64,000 bases of DNA from Streptomyces radicis (GCF_003626575.1 NZ_RBDY01000009.1:62001-126000); one strand, 5' to 3'; shown: positions 1 through 8,281, counted from the stretch's first letter. Translations and numbers: made by a program. The notes: generated by a model from the sequence alone, not told the origin.

Positions 1-458
1 GCCTGGTCGCCGTTCACTCGCTCTCGAAGCGGTCCAACCTCGCCGGGTACCGCGCGGCGTTCCTCGCGGGGGACCCGGCCGTTCTCGGGGAGCTGCTGGC
101 GATCCGCAGGCACGCGGGGATGATGATGCCATCGCCGGTGCAGGCGGCGATGATCGCGGCGCTCGGGGACGGCGCGCATGTGACGGAGCAGCGGGCGCGT
201 TACGCCGCGCGCCGGGACGCGCTGCGAAGCGCCCTGGAGGGGCGGGGATTCCGGATCGAGCACAGCGAGGCGTCGCTGTATCTGTGGGCCACGCGCGACG
301 AGCCCTGCTGGGACACGGTCGCGGAGCTGAGCAAGCGGGGGATCCTGGTGGCGCCCGGGGAGTTCTACGGGCCCGCGGGGGAGTCGTTCGTGCGGGTGGC
401 GTTCACGGCGACGGACGAGCGCGTCGCCGAGGCGGTGCGCCGCCTCGCCGTGGCGTGA
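1..458 (+). CDS. dapC: Succinyldiaminopimelate transaminase, C-terminal part
   Basis: This is the 3' part of a fold-type I PLP aminotransferase; the 5' part lies outside the window and the reading frame enters at base 3. The PLP-binding lysine is visible at bases 27-29, inside S-L-S-K-R-S-N-L-A-G-Y-R, the active-site signature of the DapC/AspC class. A MMMPSPVQ segment and a small C-terminal domain follow, ending with a substrate-lid stretch (ILVAPGEFYGPAGESFVRVAF). The enzyme converts N-succinyl-2-amino-6-ketopimelate to N-succinyl-LL-diaminopimelate for lysine and peptidoglycan. The next pathway enzyme, DapE, lies 1.5 kb downstream on the same strand, which supports the DapC call over other class I aminotransferases. 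Confidence 0.9.
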   Translation, partial: LVAVHSLSKRSNLAGYRAAFLAGDPAVLGELLAIRRHAGMMMPSPVQAAMIAALGDGAHVTEQRARYAARRDALRSALEGRGFRIEHSEASLYLWATRDEPCWDTVAELSKRGILVAPGEFYGPAGESFVRVAFTATDERVAEAVRRLAVA

Positions 459-495
459 GGCGGCGCTCGCGACGTCCTTCGCTCCGCCGGGTGGC

Positions 496-876
496 TCAGC
501 GGCCGTTGCCGACCTGGTCGACCAGGGGCAGCAGCCCGGTGCCATGGGTGGTCCTGGCCAGGTCACCGGCCAGCGCGCCCGCGGTCGTCCCGGTCTCGTG
601 CGCCGCGCCGTGCGCCAGCGGGCCCACCACGGGCATGGCCGCCTTCACGGCGTCGCCGCCCATGGTCTCGGTGGCGCCCGTGGCGGCGAGCGCGGCGTTG
701 TCCACCGTGTCACCCACCGTTCGGTTGACGCCTGCCTCGTCGAGCACCAGGTTGCTCAGACCCGAGGGCAGCGGCGCGACGGCCGCCGCCTGGCCCGCCG
801 CCCCGAGCACGGGCGCGGCGCCGGCGGCGAGCAGGAACGCGGCCTTGGTGAGGTGTCGGGTGAGGGGGTGGGACAT
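496..876 (-). CDS. Small secreted protein of unknown function
   Basis: This is a 126-residue protein with an N-terminal signal peptide: basic MSHPLTRHLTK, a hydrophobic Ala/Leu core to about residue 27, and a likely cleavage after G-Q-A-A-A. The mature part is rich in Ala, Gly and Thr with no cysteine and no motif I recognise. The ATG at 876 follows a good ribosome site (AAGGAG, 6 nt spacing). Proteins of this look in Streptomyces are sometimes named ATP-binding protein, but nothing here supports that name. It converges with dapC 37 bp away. Export to the cell surface is an inference from the signal peptide only. Confidence 0.7.
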   Translation of the reverse strand: MSHPLTRHLTKAAFLLAAGAAPVLGAAGQAAAVAPLPSGLSNLVLDEAGVNRTVGDTVDNAALAATGATETMGGDAVKAAMPVVGPLAHGAAHETGTTAGALAGDLARTTHGTGLLPLVDQVGNGR

Positions 877-996
877 GATGCTCCTTCGCCGTGCGTGCTG
901 TGGACGACCTGCCTATCGCCCGGCGGCGGCCCGAGGTTGCGGCCGCCTTCGGTAAAGGATCGGCAATGCCCCGGGCCGAGGGGTGGTCGGCGGCCC

Positions 997-1890
997 TCAG
1001 AGGAGCGCGAGCCGCACCTCGCCGTCGGCGCCCTCCTCGGCGTTCTCCCGCCATCCCTCGCCGGCGCTCCTGGCGTCCCACACGTGGTCCCCGTACGTGA
1101 TCCGCTCGATGCCGAGCTCCTCGGAGTGCGCCATCGCCCAGTGCGCCAGCTCCCAGCCGCGCGAGGTCTCCTCGCCCTCGTCGAGGGGAACGGTCACCGA
1201 CCCCTCGCCGCCCAGCGGCCGCACGCCCTCGCCGAACTCCCGCACCATGAGCGCGTGCACCTCGTCGGGGCCGCCCACCCGCGCGCCGCCCCCGGCCCGT
1301 TCGGCGCGCTCGCCCACGGACCACACGCAGCTCAGCGCCGCGGCGTCGCGCCCGGTCAGCGCCCCGGCGAGCAGCGCGGCCTCCTCCTCGTGCTTGGCGT
1401 ACTCGTCGGGGAACGCGCTGCGTTGCACCTCCTGCGCGGCCACCGTCAACGCCATCGACTCGTACCCGTCGATCTCCACCAGCCGGTCGTAGAACGCGCC
1501 CGCCGCGAACACCGGGTCGGTCACCTCCTCGGGCGTGCCCCAGCCCTGCGAGGGGCGCTGCTGGAAGAGGCCCAGGGAGTCGCGGTCGCCGTAGTCCAGG
1601 TTCCGCAGGCTCGACTCCTGCATCGCGGTGGCGATCGCGATCGTCACCGCCCGTTCGGGCAGCCCGCGCGACGAGGCGACGGCCTCGATGGTCGCGGCGT
1701 TGGCCGCCTGCGGGAGCGCGAGCGTCATCGCCGTCTCCCCGTCCGCGCCGGCCACCGCGCAGTGCGGCTCGTCCGTCGGATCGGGGCCGAACTGCGCCCA
1801 GGCGTAAGCCCCGAGACCCACGAGCACCAACGTCGCCGACACGCCGCGCAACCAGGGGCGGCGTCGCTCGGCGGTCGTCCGTTCGGGCAT
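997..1890 (-). CDS. Membrane-anchored lysozyme-like domain protein
   Basis: This 297-residue protein has one membrane segment at about residues 15-33 and an extracytoplasmic remainder. Residues 85-115 contain M-Q-E-S-S-L-R-N and [14 protein letters not shown], which resemble the catalytic glutamate region and the downstream motif of transglycosylase/lysozyme-like domains. A peptidoglycan-lytic role is therefore plausible but not shown; homologues are often misnamed heavy metal transporter. The 3' half is acidic and not recognised. The ATG at 1890 coincides with the transcription start predicted from a TACCCT box at 1897-1902, so the mRNA is probably leaderless. It is divergent from dapE, with only 56 bp between the start codons. 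Confidence 0.7.
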   Translation of the reverse strand: MPERTTAERRRPWLRGVSATLVLVGLGAYAWAQFGPDPTDEPHCAVAGADGETAMTLALPQAANAATIEAVASSRGLPERAVTIAIATAMQESSLRNLDYGDRDSLGLFQQRPSQGWGTPEEVTDPVFAAGAFYDRLVEIDGYESMALTVAAQEVQRSAFPDEYAKHEEEAALLAGALTGRDAAALSCVWSVGERAERAGGGARVGGPDEVHALMVREFGEGVRPLGGEGSVTVPLDEGEETSRGWELAHWAMAHSEELGIERITYGDHVWDARSAGEGWRENAEEGADGEVRLALL

Positions 1891-1896
1891 TGGACG

Positions 1897-1902
1897 AGGG
1901 TA
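1897..1902 (-). promoter_or_regulatory. -10 box TACCCT, predicted leaderless start
   Basis: TACCCT on the minus strand lies 7 nt before the A of the ATG at 1890, so +1 should be the start codon itself. No Shine-Dalgarno sequence is present and no clear -35 box is seen. Confidence 0.5.
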
Positions 1903-1934
1903 ACCGGTCGCGGTCGGGCACCGTTCCGCCCGGG

Positions 1935-1940
1935 TACGGT
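1935..1940 (+). promoter_or_regulatory. -10 box TACGGT, predicted leaderless dapE
   Basis: TACGGT ends 7 nt before the ATG at 1947, so +1 falls on the A of the start codon. There is no clear -35 box. It faces the leaderless promoter at 1897 in the same short divergent gap. Confidence 0.5.
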
Positions 1941-1946
1941 GAGGCC

Positions 1947-3056
1947 ATGGAACGCCCCGCGGAACCGCCCGCCCTCGATCTCGCGCTCGACGCCGCGGCC
2001 CTGACCGCGCGGCTCGTCGACATCCCCTCGGTCAGCGGGAGCGAGAAGCCGCTCGCCGACGCCGTGGCCGCCGCGCTGGCCACGCTGCCCTGGCTGCGCG
2101 TCGACCGGCACGGGAACAACGTGGTGGCGCGCACCGAGTCGGGCCTGGCGCAGCGGGTCGTCCTGGCCGGGCACCTCGACACCGTGCCCATCGCGGACAA
2201 CGTCCCCTCCCGCCTCGACGCGGACGGCGTGCTGTGGGGCTGCGGCACGAGCGACATGAAAGCGGGCGTCGCGGTGCAGCTGCGCATCGCGGCGACGGTG
2301 CCACGGCCGAACCGGGACCTCACGTTCGTCTTCTACGACAACGAGGAGGTCGAGGCCGAGCGCAACGGCCTCGGCCACCTCGCGCGTGACCATCCCGACT
2401 GGCTCGCCGGGGACTTCGCGGTGCTGCTCGAACCGTCGAGCGGCCAGGTCGAGGGCGGCTGCCAGGGCACGTTGCGGATGGTGCTCCGCCTGCCGGGCCA
2501 GCGCGCGCACTCGGCGCGCTCGTGGATGGGCGACAACGCGATCCACGCCGCCGCGCCGGTGCTCGAGCGGCTCGCGGCGTATGTCCCGCGCCACCCGGTG
2601 GTCGAAGGCCTTGAGTACCGCGAGGGGCTCAACGCCGTGCGGATCGAGGGCGGCGTGGCCGGGAACGTCATCCCCGACGCCTGCCTGGTCACCGTCAACT
2701 ACCGTTACGCGCCTGATCGTTCACGGGACGAGGCGGTCGCGCACGTGCGGGAGGTCTTCGAGGGCTGCGGGGTCGCGGAGTTCACGGTGACCGACCACTC
2801 GCCCGGTGCGTCGCCGGGGCTCTCGCACCCGGCGGCGCGCGCGTTCATCGAGGCGGTGGGCGGGGAGCCGAGGCCCAAGTACGGCTGGACGGACGTGTCC
2901 CGCTTCAGCGCCCTGGGCGTCCCGGCCGTCAACTACGGCCCCGGCGACCCGAACCTCGCGCACAAGCGGGACGAGCGGGTGGCCATCGACGCGATCGCGC
3001 GCTGCGAGGAGCGCCTGCGCGCCTGGCTGAGCGCGGGCGTGTCCGCCGCGGCGTGA
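1947..3056 (+). CDS. dapE: Succinyl-diaminopimelate desuccinylase
   Basis: This 369-residue M20-family zinc hydrolase matches DapE in length. It hydrolyses N-succinyl-LL-diaminopimelate to succinate and LL-DAP, the precursor of the LL-DAP peptidoglycan of streptomycetes. Metal ligands and catalytic residues are in place: G-H-L-D-T-V-P (His76, Asp78), the second-metal aspartate in [16 protein letters not shown] (Glu133/134), a dimerisation-domain stretch, and the final ligand in N-L-A-H-K-R-D-E. An open frame continues upstream to 1890, but the ATG at 1947 fits family length and sits exactly at the predicted transcription start. dapC lies upstream on the same strand. Confidence 0.93.
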   Translation: MERPAEPPALDLALDAAALTARLVDIPSVSGSEKPLADAVAAALATLPWLRVDRHGNNVVARTESGLAQRVVLAGHLDTVPIADNVPSRLDADGVLWGCGTSDMKAGVAVQLRIAATVPRPNRDLTFVFYDNEEVEAERNGLGHLARDHPDWLAGDFAVLLEPSSGQVEGGCQGTLRMVLRLPGQRAHSARSWMGDNAIHAAAPVLERLAAYVPRHPVVEGLEYREGLNAVRIEGGVAGNVIPDACLVTVNYRYAPDRSRDEAVAHVREVFEGCGVAEFTVTDHSPGASPGLSHPAARAFIEAVGGEPRPKYGWTDVSRFSALGVPAVNYGPGDPNLAHKRDERVAIDAIARCEERLRAWLSAGVSAAA

Positions 3057-3070
3057 CCGTACGCTGCGGG

Positions 3071-3106
3071 CAGGCGTTCAAGCAGGCGTTCAAGCAGGCG
3101 TTCAAG
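3071..3106 (+). repeat. Three tandem copies of CAGGCGTTCAAG
   Basis: Three perfect, adjacent 12-bp copies lie in the dapE-LOG gap, 27 bp upstream of the LOG start. They lie outside both genes. A slippage-prone leader element or a protein-binding array are both possible; nothing distinguishes them here. Confidence 0.85.
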
Positions 3107-3132
3107 ACGGCAGAAGAGGCGAGGAGCACGGC

Positions 3133-3882
3133 ATGAACGGCAGTCCCGAGTCCCCCGAGCGGCACCACCGCAACGAGCAGCACCTCGGCCCCGTGGTGCG
3201 GCGGCGAGGGCAGGTGATGTCGGGCACGGCGGACCAGCGGCTGCTCGACACCAGGGGCCCGTCGGACTGGGTGCACGGCGACCCGTGGCGCGTGCTGCGG
3301 ATCCAGTCGGAGTTCGTGGAAGGCTTCGGCGCCCTGGCCGAACTCGGCCCGGCCGTCAGCGTGTTCGGCTCGGCCCGCACCTCGCCGGGGGCGCCCGAGT
3401 ACGAGCTGGGGCGGCGCATCGGGCGCGGGCTCGCGGAGGCGGGCTTCGCGGTGATCACGGGCGGCGGCCCCGGCGCGATGGAGGCCGCGAACCGGGGCGC
3501 GAGCGAGGGCGGCGGCGTCTCGGTCGGCCTCGGGATCGAGCTGCCCTTCGAGCAGGGGCTCAACGACTATGTCGACATCGGCGTCAACTTCCGCTACTTC
3601 TTCGTGCGGAAGACGATGTTCGTGAAGTACGCGCAGGGCTTCCTGGTGCTGCCCGGCGGTCTCGGCACGCTGGACGAGCTGTTCGAGGCGCTGACGCTGG
3701 TGCAGACGCAGAAGGTGACGCGCTTCCCCATCGTGCTGGTCGGCACGGCGTACTGGCGCGGCCTGGCCGACTGGGTGCGCGAGACGGTGATCGCCCAGGG
3801 CAAGGCGTCGGAGAAGGACCTCGCCCTCTTCCATGTGACGGACGACGTGGACGACGCGATCGCGAGGGTGACCAAGCCGTAG
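3133..3882 (+). CDS. LOG-family (TIGR00730) Rossmann-fold phosphoribohydrolase
   Basis: This is a 249-residue protein of the lysine-decarboxylase-like LOG family, whose characterised members cleave nucleoside 5'-monophosphates (cytokinin riboside 5'-monophosphate or AMP) to free base and ribose 5-phosphate. The diagnostic motifs are present: G-G-G-P-G-A-M-E-A near residue 113 and P-G-G-L-G-T-L-D-E-L-F-E near residue 172, with the conserved R-x-x-x-F segment (R-Y-F-F-V-R-K) between. The N-terminal 60 residues are a polar extension typical of the actinobacterial branch (DapE-linked, Rv1205-like by memory). The ATG at 3133 follows GAGGAG at good spacing. It is cytoplasmic; its true substrate in this organism is unknown. 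A strong hairpin follows the stop. Confidence 0.88.
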   Translation: MNGSPESPERHHRNEQHLGPVVRRRGQVMSGTADQRLLDTRGPSDWVHGDPWRVLRIQSEFVEGFGALAELGPAVSVFGSARTSPGAPEYELGRRIGRGLAEAGFAVITGGGPGAMEAANRGASEGGGVSVGLGIELPFEQGLNDYVDIGVNFRYFFVRKTMFVKYAQGFLVLPGGLGTLDELFEALTLVQTQKVTRFPIVLVGTAYWRGLADWVRETVIAQGKASEKDLALFHVTDDVDDAIARVTKP

Positions 3883-3911
3883 CCCCTGCGGGGAGCCTGG
3901 CCGCCCCGCCC

Positions 3912-3947
3912 CCGGGGCCCGGCGCGCTGCCCGCGCCGGGGCCCCGG
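3912..3947 (+). terminator. Strong GC hairpin after the LOG gene
   Basis: The arms CCGGGGCCCGGCGCG and CGCGCCGGGGCCCCGG pair over 15-16 positions with one bulged base and a 5-nt loop, 29 bp past the stop. There is no U-tract, as is common in streptomycetes. The repeat array begins right after it. Confidence 0.6.
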
Positions 3948-4008
3948 CGGTCGGGGTTCGCGCCTGCGGCGCGGGGGCGTTGTGGGAGTGGGTGGCCTGC
4001 GGCCCGCT

Positions 4009-4125
4009 CGGCGCCTGCGGCGCGGCTGGTGGCGGGTGTTCGCGGTTCGCGCCTTGCGGCCCGTTCGGGCCCGTGGTGCAACGGATGTTGCGTTGTGGGG
4101 CGGCCTGCTTGGCGCCTGCGGCGCG
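4009..4125 (+). repeat. Left copy of a 115-bp inverted repeat cassette
   Basis: This segment reappears in reverse complement at about 5423-5539 with only about ten mismatches, including the distinctive GTGCAACGGATGTTGC and TGTGGGGCGGCCTGCT stretches. A third, internally deleted copy lies inverted at about 5735-5813. Confidence 0.8.
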
Positions 4126-4320
4126 GCTGCGGGTGCCGGACGGCTGCCGGGTGGCCAGGCGGACGGCCTGCGGCCCGCGCAACGCCTGCGGCGTGGCCGG
4201 GTGGTCGACGCCCGCCGCACGCCTGCGGAACGGCCTGCGGCCTGCTTGGCGCCCACGGCGTAGGCCGGGTAGTCGATGTATGTCGCGCGTCTACGGGGTG
4301 AGCCGGTGGCCTGCCTGACG

Positions 4321-4985
4321 CCTGCGGCGCGCTGGGCGTTCGCAGCGCCGCTGAGCAGTCGACGTATGTCGCGCGCCTGCGCGGTGAGCGGGCGACGTGC
4401 TTGATGCCTACGGCATCGCCGGGGAGCTGACGCGCGTCCGACGAGCCGCGGCCTGCTTGGTGCCTGCGGCGTGGCCGGGTGTCCGCAACACCGCCGGGTG
4501 GTCAACGCCCCTCCGGCGCCTGCCGGATCACCTGTGCCGCGCTCGACGTCTGTGGCATGGCGCGAAGTTGGCGGTGCCGAGGGGTGGCCAGGCGGACGGC
4601 CTGCGGCCTGCTTGGCGCCTGCGGCGTGGCCGGTTGGTTGACGCCCGTCGCGCGCCTGCGGAACGGCCTGCGGCCTGCTTGGCGACTGCGGCGCGTTGGG
4701 CGTTCGCAGCGCCGCTGAGCAGTCGACGTATGTCGCGCGCCTGCGCGGTGAGCGGGCGACGTGCTTGATGCCTACGGCATCGCCAGGGAGCTGACGCGCG
4801 TCCGACGACCTGCGGCCTGGGCAACGCCTGCGGCGTGGCCGGGTGTCCGCAACACCGCCGGGTGGTCAACGCCTGCGGGATCGCCTGTGCCGCGCTCGAC
4901 GCCTGTGGCATGGCGCGAAGTTGGCGGTGCCGAGGGGTGACCAGGCGGACGGCCTGCGGCCTGCTTGGCGCCTATGGCGTAGCCG
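4321..4985 (+). repeat. Tandem duplication, period about 353-364 bp
   Basis: Segments around 4334-4440 and 4698-4804 are nearly identical and 364 bp apart. Segments around 4545-4640 and 4898-4985 are nearly identical but 353 bp apart, because about 11 bp is missing in the second unit. Each unit contains several CCTGCGG modules and a GTCGACGTATGTCGCGC stretch. Part of the unit recurs inverted at about 5270-5335. Confidence 0.8.
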
Positions 4986-5422
4986 GGCAGTCGACGTGTG
5001 CCGTGCATCCGTGGGTCGGAGCCCCGGGCCTGGTGGCACCGAGCGCCTGCCCCCGCCGCAGGCGGGAGCTGGCCGCAGGCCCGACAACGTAGGCCACCAC
5101 GGCCCTGGAAAACACGGCGGCCCCCAACCCCGGGTAACAGGACGGGCTCCGCCCGGACAACACCGGAACGACCATCCCCCCAGAGGCCCGAGCCGCGCCA
5201 ACCACCCCAACCGCGCCGCAGGCACCAAGCAGGCCGCAGGTCGTCGGGGCGCCGGGAGTCGTCGGACGCGCGTTAGTTCCCCGGCGATGCCGTAGGCATC
5301 AAGCACGTCACCCGCTCACCGCGCAGGCGCGCGACGGGCGTCAACCACCCGGCCGCGTCGCGGGCACCGAGCGGGCCGCACGGCCGTCCGTCTGGCCGCC
5401 CGGCACACGCCAACCATGCAGC

Positions 5423-5539
5423 CACGCCGCAGGCGCCCAGCAGGCCGCCCCACAAGGCAACATCCGTTGCACCACAGGCCCGGACGGGCCGCAAGATACG
5501 AACCGCAAACACCCGCCACCAGCCGCGCCGCAGGCGCGC
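5423..5539 (-). repeat. Right copy of the inverted repeat cassette
   Basis: This is the reverse complement of the cassette at 4009-4125, separated from it by about 1.3 kb. The shortened third copy at about 5735-5813 lacks roughly 35 bp of the middle. The pair could fold into a long imperfect hairpin in single-stranded DNA or read-through RNA. Confidence 0.8.
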
Positions 5540-5933
5540 GACGGGCATTGACTGTCCGGCGGTGTTGCGGACACCAGGCCACGCCGCAGGCGCGAAGCGG
5601 GCCGCAGGCCATCCAGCAGGTGCGCGACGGGCGTCAACCACTCGGCCGCGTCGCGGGCACCGAGCGTGCCGCAGGCGTTGCGCAGGCCAGGCCGTCCGCC
5701 TGGCGGCCCGGCACACGCCAACTTCGCAGCCACGCCGCAGGCGTGAAGCAGGCCGCCCCACAACGCAACACCCGTTTCACCACAGACCCGCCACCAGCCG
5801 CGCCGCAGGCGCCGAGCGGGCCGCAGGCCGTTCCGCAGGCGATTTCCGCGGACGCGCGACGGCGTCAACCACCCGGCCACGTCGCGGACACCGAGCGCGC
5901 CGCAGGCGTCACGCGCGCCGCAGGCGCGGCGCG

Positions 5934-6794
5934 CTACGCCAGGCCGCGGCGGGAGACCTTCGGGGGGCGGTGGCCCGCGATCGAGGCGACCATGTCCAGG
6001 ACCTGTCGCGTCTCGGCGACCTCGTGCACCCGGTAGACCCGGGCGCCGAGCCAGGCCGAGACCGCGGTCGTGGCCAACGTGCCGATCAGGCGGTCCTTGA
6101 CCGGGGCGTCGAGCGTCTCGCCGACGAAGTCCTTGTTGGACAGGGACACCAGCACGGGCCAGCCGGTGGCCACCATCTCGTCGAGCCGCCGGGTGGCCTC
6201 GAGGGAGTGGCGCGTCGACTTCCCGAAGTCGTGCCCTGGGTCGATCAGCACCGCGTCGCGCCGCACGCCGAGCGCCACGGCCCGCTCCGCGAGCCCCACG
6301 GTGACCCGCAGGATGTCCGCCATCACGTCGTCGTAGCTGACCCGGTGCGGCCGGGTGCGCGGGCGCGCGCCCCCCGCGTGCGTGCACACGATGCCCACGC
6401 CGTGCCGCGCGGCCACCTCGGCGAGGCGCGGATCCACGCCGCCCCAGGCGTCGTTGAGCAGGTCGGCGCCCGCGTCGCACACCGCCTCCGCCACCTCGTG
6501 GCGCCAGGTGTCCACGCTGATCACCACGGAGGGGTGGCGCCTTCTGACCTCGGCGACGAAGCCCGCCGTGCGCCTGATCTCCTCGGCCGCGTCCACCTCG
6601 TCGCCCGGACCGGCCTTCACGCCGCCGACGTCGATGATGTCCGCGCCCTCGTCCACCGCGCGCGCCACGCGGGCGAACGCCGCGTCGTCCGCGAACGTCG
6701 CGCCCTGGTCGTAGAACGAGTCCGGCGTCCGGTTGACGATGGCCATGATCACCGGCTCGCCGGGGCCGAACTCCCGCGTCCCCAGCCGCAGCAT
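5934..6794 (-). CDS. folP2: FolP2-type pterin-binding (dihydropteroate synthase-like) protein
   Basis: This 286-residue TIM-barrel protein belongs to the dihydropteroate synthase family. The pterin-side motifs are recognisable: I-V-N-R-T-P-D-S-F-Y-D near the N-terminus, I-D-P-G-H-D-F-G-K-S, S-L-S-N-K-D-F and the closing R-V-H-E. The pABA/sulfonamide loop is not canonical: where true enzymes have G-G-E-S-T-R-P-G, this one has G-G-V-K-A-G-P-G, losing the conserved Ser-Thr-Arg. The divergent FolP2 group (mycobacterial Rv1207 type) is reported to lack synthase activity, so true folate synthesis here is doubtful. The ATG at 6794 (MLRLG) fits the family; an ATG at 6839 is in frame. Its 3' end abuts the repeat array. 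Confidence 0.8.
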   Translation of the reverse strand: MLRLGTREFGPGEPVIMAIVNRTPDSFYDQGATFADDAAFARVARAVDEGADIIDVGGVKAGPGDEVDAAEEIRRTAGFVAEVRRRHPSVVISVDTWRHEVAEAVCDAGADLLNDAWGGVDPRLAEVAARHGVGIVCTHAGGARPRTRPHRVSYDDVMADILRVTVGLAERAVALGVRRDAVLIDPGHDFGKSTRHSLEATRRLDEMVATGWPVLVSLSNKDFVGETLDAPVKDRLIGTLATTAVSAWLGARVYRVHEVAETRQVLDMVASIAGHRPPKVSRRGLA

Positions 6795-6960
6795 CCGTTC
6801 AGCACCCCGATCTCGCCCCTGTGAGCGCTCTCGCGTCATACCCTGTCCCCCGAAACTACCTGCCCCCCGTTGTCGGCGCGGCATGCGACCATCGGCGGAG
6901 CGGCCGACGTGGGCGGCGAGCAGGGCGAGGCAGCACCGAAGAGCGCAAGGGGAGACGGTC

Positions 6961-7341
6961 GTGTTCTGGTTTCTGATGGCGGCGATGGTCGTGGTGATCG
7001 CCGCGGTCACGCTGGCGGTGCTGGGCAGCGGGGACGGCACCGGCGGGCCCGCCACCGGCGGGCTGGCCGACGCGGAGCCCGACCGCATCGACGACCCGTT
7101 GCCCGGCGACCGCCCGGTGGCCCCCGCCGACGTGGTGCGCGTGCGGCTGCCGGTCGCGCCCCGCGGATACCGGATGGCCGAGGTGGACGACGTGCTCGAC
7201 CGGCTCGCGGCCGAGCTGGCCGAGCGGGACGCGCGGATCACCGAGCTCGAGACGGCGCTGGCCGGGGCTCGCCCCCCCGGCGCGCCCCAGGAGGCGGAGC
7301 GCGCCGCCGACGCCAACGCCGCGCCGCCCGAGGCCCCGTGA
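6961..7341 (+). CDS. DivIVA-domain membrane protein
   Basis: This 126-residue protein starts at GTG 6961 behind AAGGGGAG. Residues 2-20 form one membrane helix (F-W-F-L-M-A-A-M-V-V-V-I-A-A-V) with a very short N-terminus. About residues 60-100 carry a DivIVA-like segment (R-G-Y-R-M-A-E-V-D-D-V-L-D-R-L-A-A-E-L) followed by a short heptad-type coiled coil. DivIVA proteins sense membrane curvature and organise polar growth, but this is a small accessory relative whose partner is unknown. The tail is Ala/Pro-rich. It is divergent from folP2 with about 166 bp between starts, and convergent with the enoyl-CoA hydratase 20 bp away. A DivIVA-like gene next to folP2 is the usual actinobacterial order. 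Confidence 0.85.
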   Translation: MFWFLMAAMVVVIAAVTLAVLGSGDGTGGPATGGLADAEPDRIDDPLPGDRPVAPADVVRVRLPVAPRGYRMAEVDDVLDRLAAELAERDARITELETALAGARPPGAPQEAERAADANAAPPEAP

Positions 7342-7361
7342 CCCCGGGGCGGACGCGCGCC

Positions 7362-8153
7362 TCACCGCCCGTGGAAGCGCGGACGCTCCTTCCTGGTGAA
7401 CGCGTCCACCGCCGCCCTGTGGTCCTCCGAGGCCCCGGCCTCGGCCTGGAGCCGCTCCTCCACCTCGAGGGTCTCGGTCAGCGGATGCCCCGCGGCGAAC
7501 GCGAGCGACTCCTTGATCGCGGCGAGCGCCAGCGTCGGCCCGTGCGCGAGGCCGAGCGCGATCTCCCGTGCCACCGCGGGCAGTTCGGCGTCGGGGACCA
7601 CCCGCTGGGCGATGCCGATCCGTTCCGCCTCGGCCGCGTCCACCTTTCTCGGGAAGAGCAGGAGATCCGCCGCGCGCCCGTGTCCGACGAAGCGCGGCAG
7701 GGTCCACGACAGGCCGGAGTCCGCGGTGAGCGCAATTCCCGCGAAGGCCGTGCTGAAAGAGGCGCTCTCGGCCACCACGCGGTAGTCGGCGGCCAGCGCG
7801 AAGCCGAAACCCGCACCGGCCGCTACACCGTTGACGGCCGCGACGACCGGTTTCCGCATTCCCGCGATCGCGCTGACGATGGGGTTGTAGTGGAGTGCCA
7901 CGGTGCGCATCGGCTCGTCTTCTCCCGCCAATGCCGCGACATGTTCCTTCAGATCCTGTCCCACGCAGAACGCCCGGCCCTTCCCGGTCAGGAGAACGGC
8001 CCGCACCTGGGATTCCAGCGCCGCGCGCCGGAGAGAGTCGCGCAGCGCTTCCTTCGCCTCCACATTCAGGGCATTCATCGCGTCGGGGCGATTCAGCGTG
8101 ACAGTCGCGAGACCGTCGGTTACCTCGTAGAGCACGGTGTCGGTGTCGGCCAT
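7362..8153 (-). CDS. Enoyl-CoA hydratase/isomerase family protein
   Basis: This 263-residue crotonase-fold protein has the acyl-CoA oxyanion-hole segments A-F-C-V-G-Q-D-L-K-E near residue 65 and N-G-V-A-A-G-A-G-F-G-F-A-L-A-A-D near residue 105. In the hydratase position it has D-S-G-L-S-W-T-L-P-R; the two glutamates of classical crotonase are not both present, so isomerase or another crotonase chemistry is equally possible. The start is set at ATG 8153 (MADTD); in-frame ATGs at 8165 and 8258 would only add unlikely residues. Base composition of the upstream gap is less GC-rich than its surroundings. No pathway partner lies nearby, so the substrate cannot be assigned. Confidence 0.85.
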   Translation of the reverse strand: MADTDTVLYEVTDGLATVTLNRPDAMNALNVEAKEALRDSLRRAALESQVRAVLLTGKGRAFCVGQDLKEHVAALAGEDEPMRTVALHYNPIVSAIAGMRKPVVAAVNGVAAGAGFGFALAADYRVVAESASFSTAFAGIALTADSGLSWTLPRFVGHGRAADLLLFPRKVDAAEAERIGIAQRVVPDAELPAVAREIALGLAHGPTLALAAIKESLAFAAGHPLTETLEVEERLQAEAGASEDHRAAVDAFTRKERPRFHGR

Positions 8154-8250
8154 GCCGCTCAGCATGACGCAGAGATCCGTGCTATCGCGGGACAATCGGC
8201 GAATTGAGTGGTTTTGCGCGTGCGCGTTGCCGAAGGGATACAGGCCAATG

Positions 8251-8281
8251 TTGGTCATGAGGACGTTCCATGCGGGATAAT
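8251..8281 (+). promoter_or_regulatory. Likely housekeeping promoter for the DUF3117 gene
   Basis: TTGGTC at 8251-8256 and GATAAT at 8276-8281 are separated by 19 nt and lie about 80 bp before the start codon. The -10 box is close to the HrdB consensus, and the region is AT-richer than average. Confidence 0.45.

Larger units (their letters stand above)
3948..5933. repeat. Two opposed arrays of CCTGCGG modules, no gene
   Basis: About 2 kb between the convergent LOG and folP genes holds no credible coding sequence. From about 3964 to 4960 the plus strand carries roughly twenty copies of CCTGCGG, usually as CGCCTGCGGCG or GGCCTGCGGCC. From about 5050 to 5930 it carries only the reverse complement CCGCAGG, roughly fifteen copies. 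The polarity switch lies near 5050. Each half therefore shows the motif in the sense orientation of the gene that runs into it. Longer cassettes are shared within and between halves (see separate entries). Open frames exist, but they are repetitive and change register between copies. Possible roles are termination, an expanded REP-like element or a chromosome-structure site; none is shown. Confidence 0.8.

Noticed and set aside
3982..5761. Several 80-160 codon open frames within the repeat region
   Set aside because: They consist of translated CCTGCGG modules (repeated A-C-G and R-R-R-A-G strings), change frame between copies and lack ribosome sites.
3948..5933. CRISPR array or insertion sequence in the repeat region
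   Set aside because: Repeat spacing is irregular, there are no unique equal-length spacers, no cas or transposase gene, and no terminal inverted repeats with target duplication.
5341..6480. A minus-strand frame spanning the right array and the folP2 gene
   Set aside because: Its gene-overlapping half is the wrong frame for folP2 and the remainder is repeat translation.
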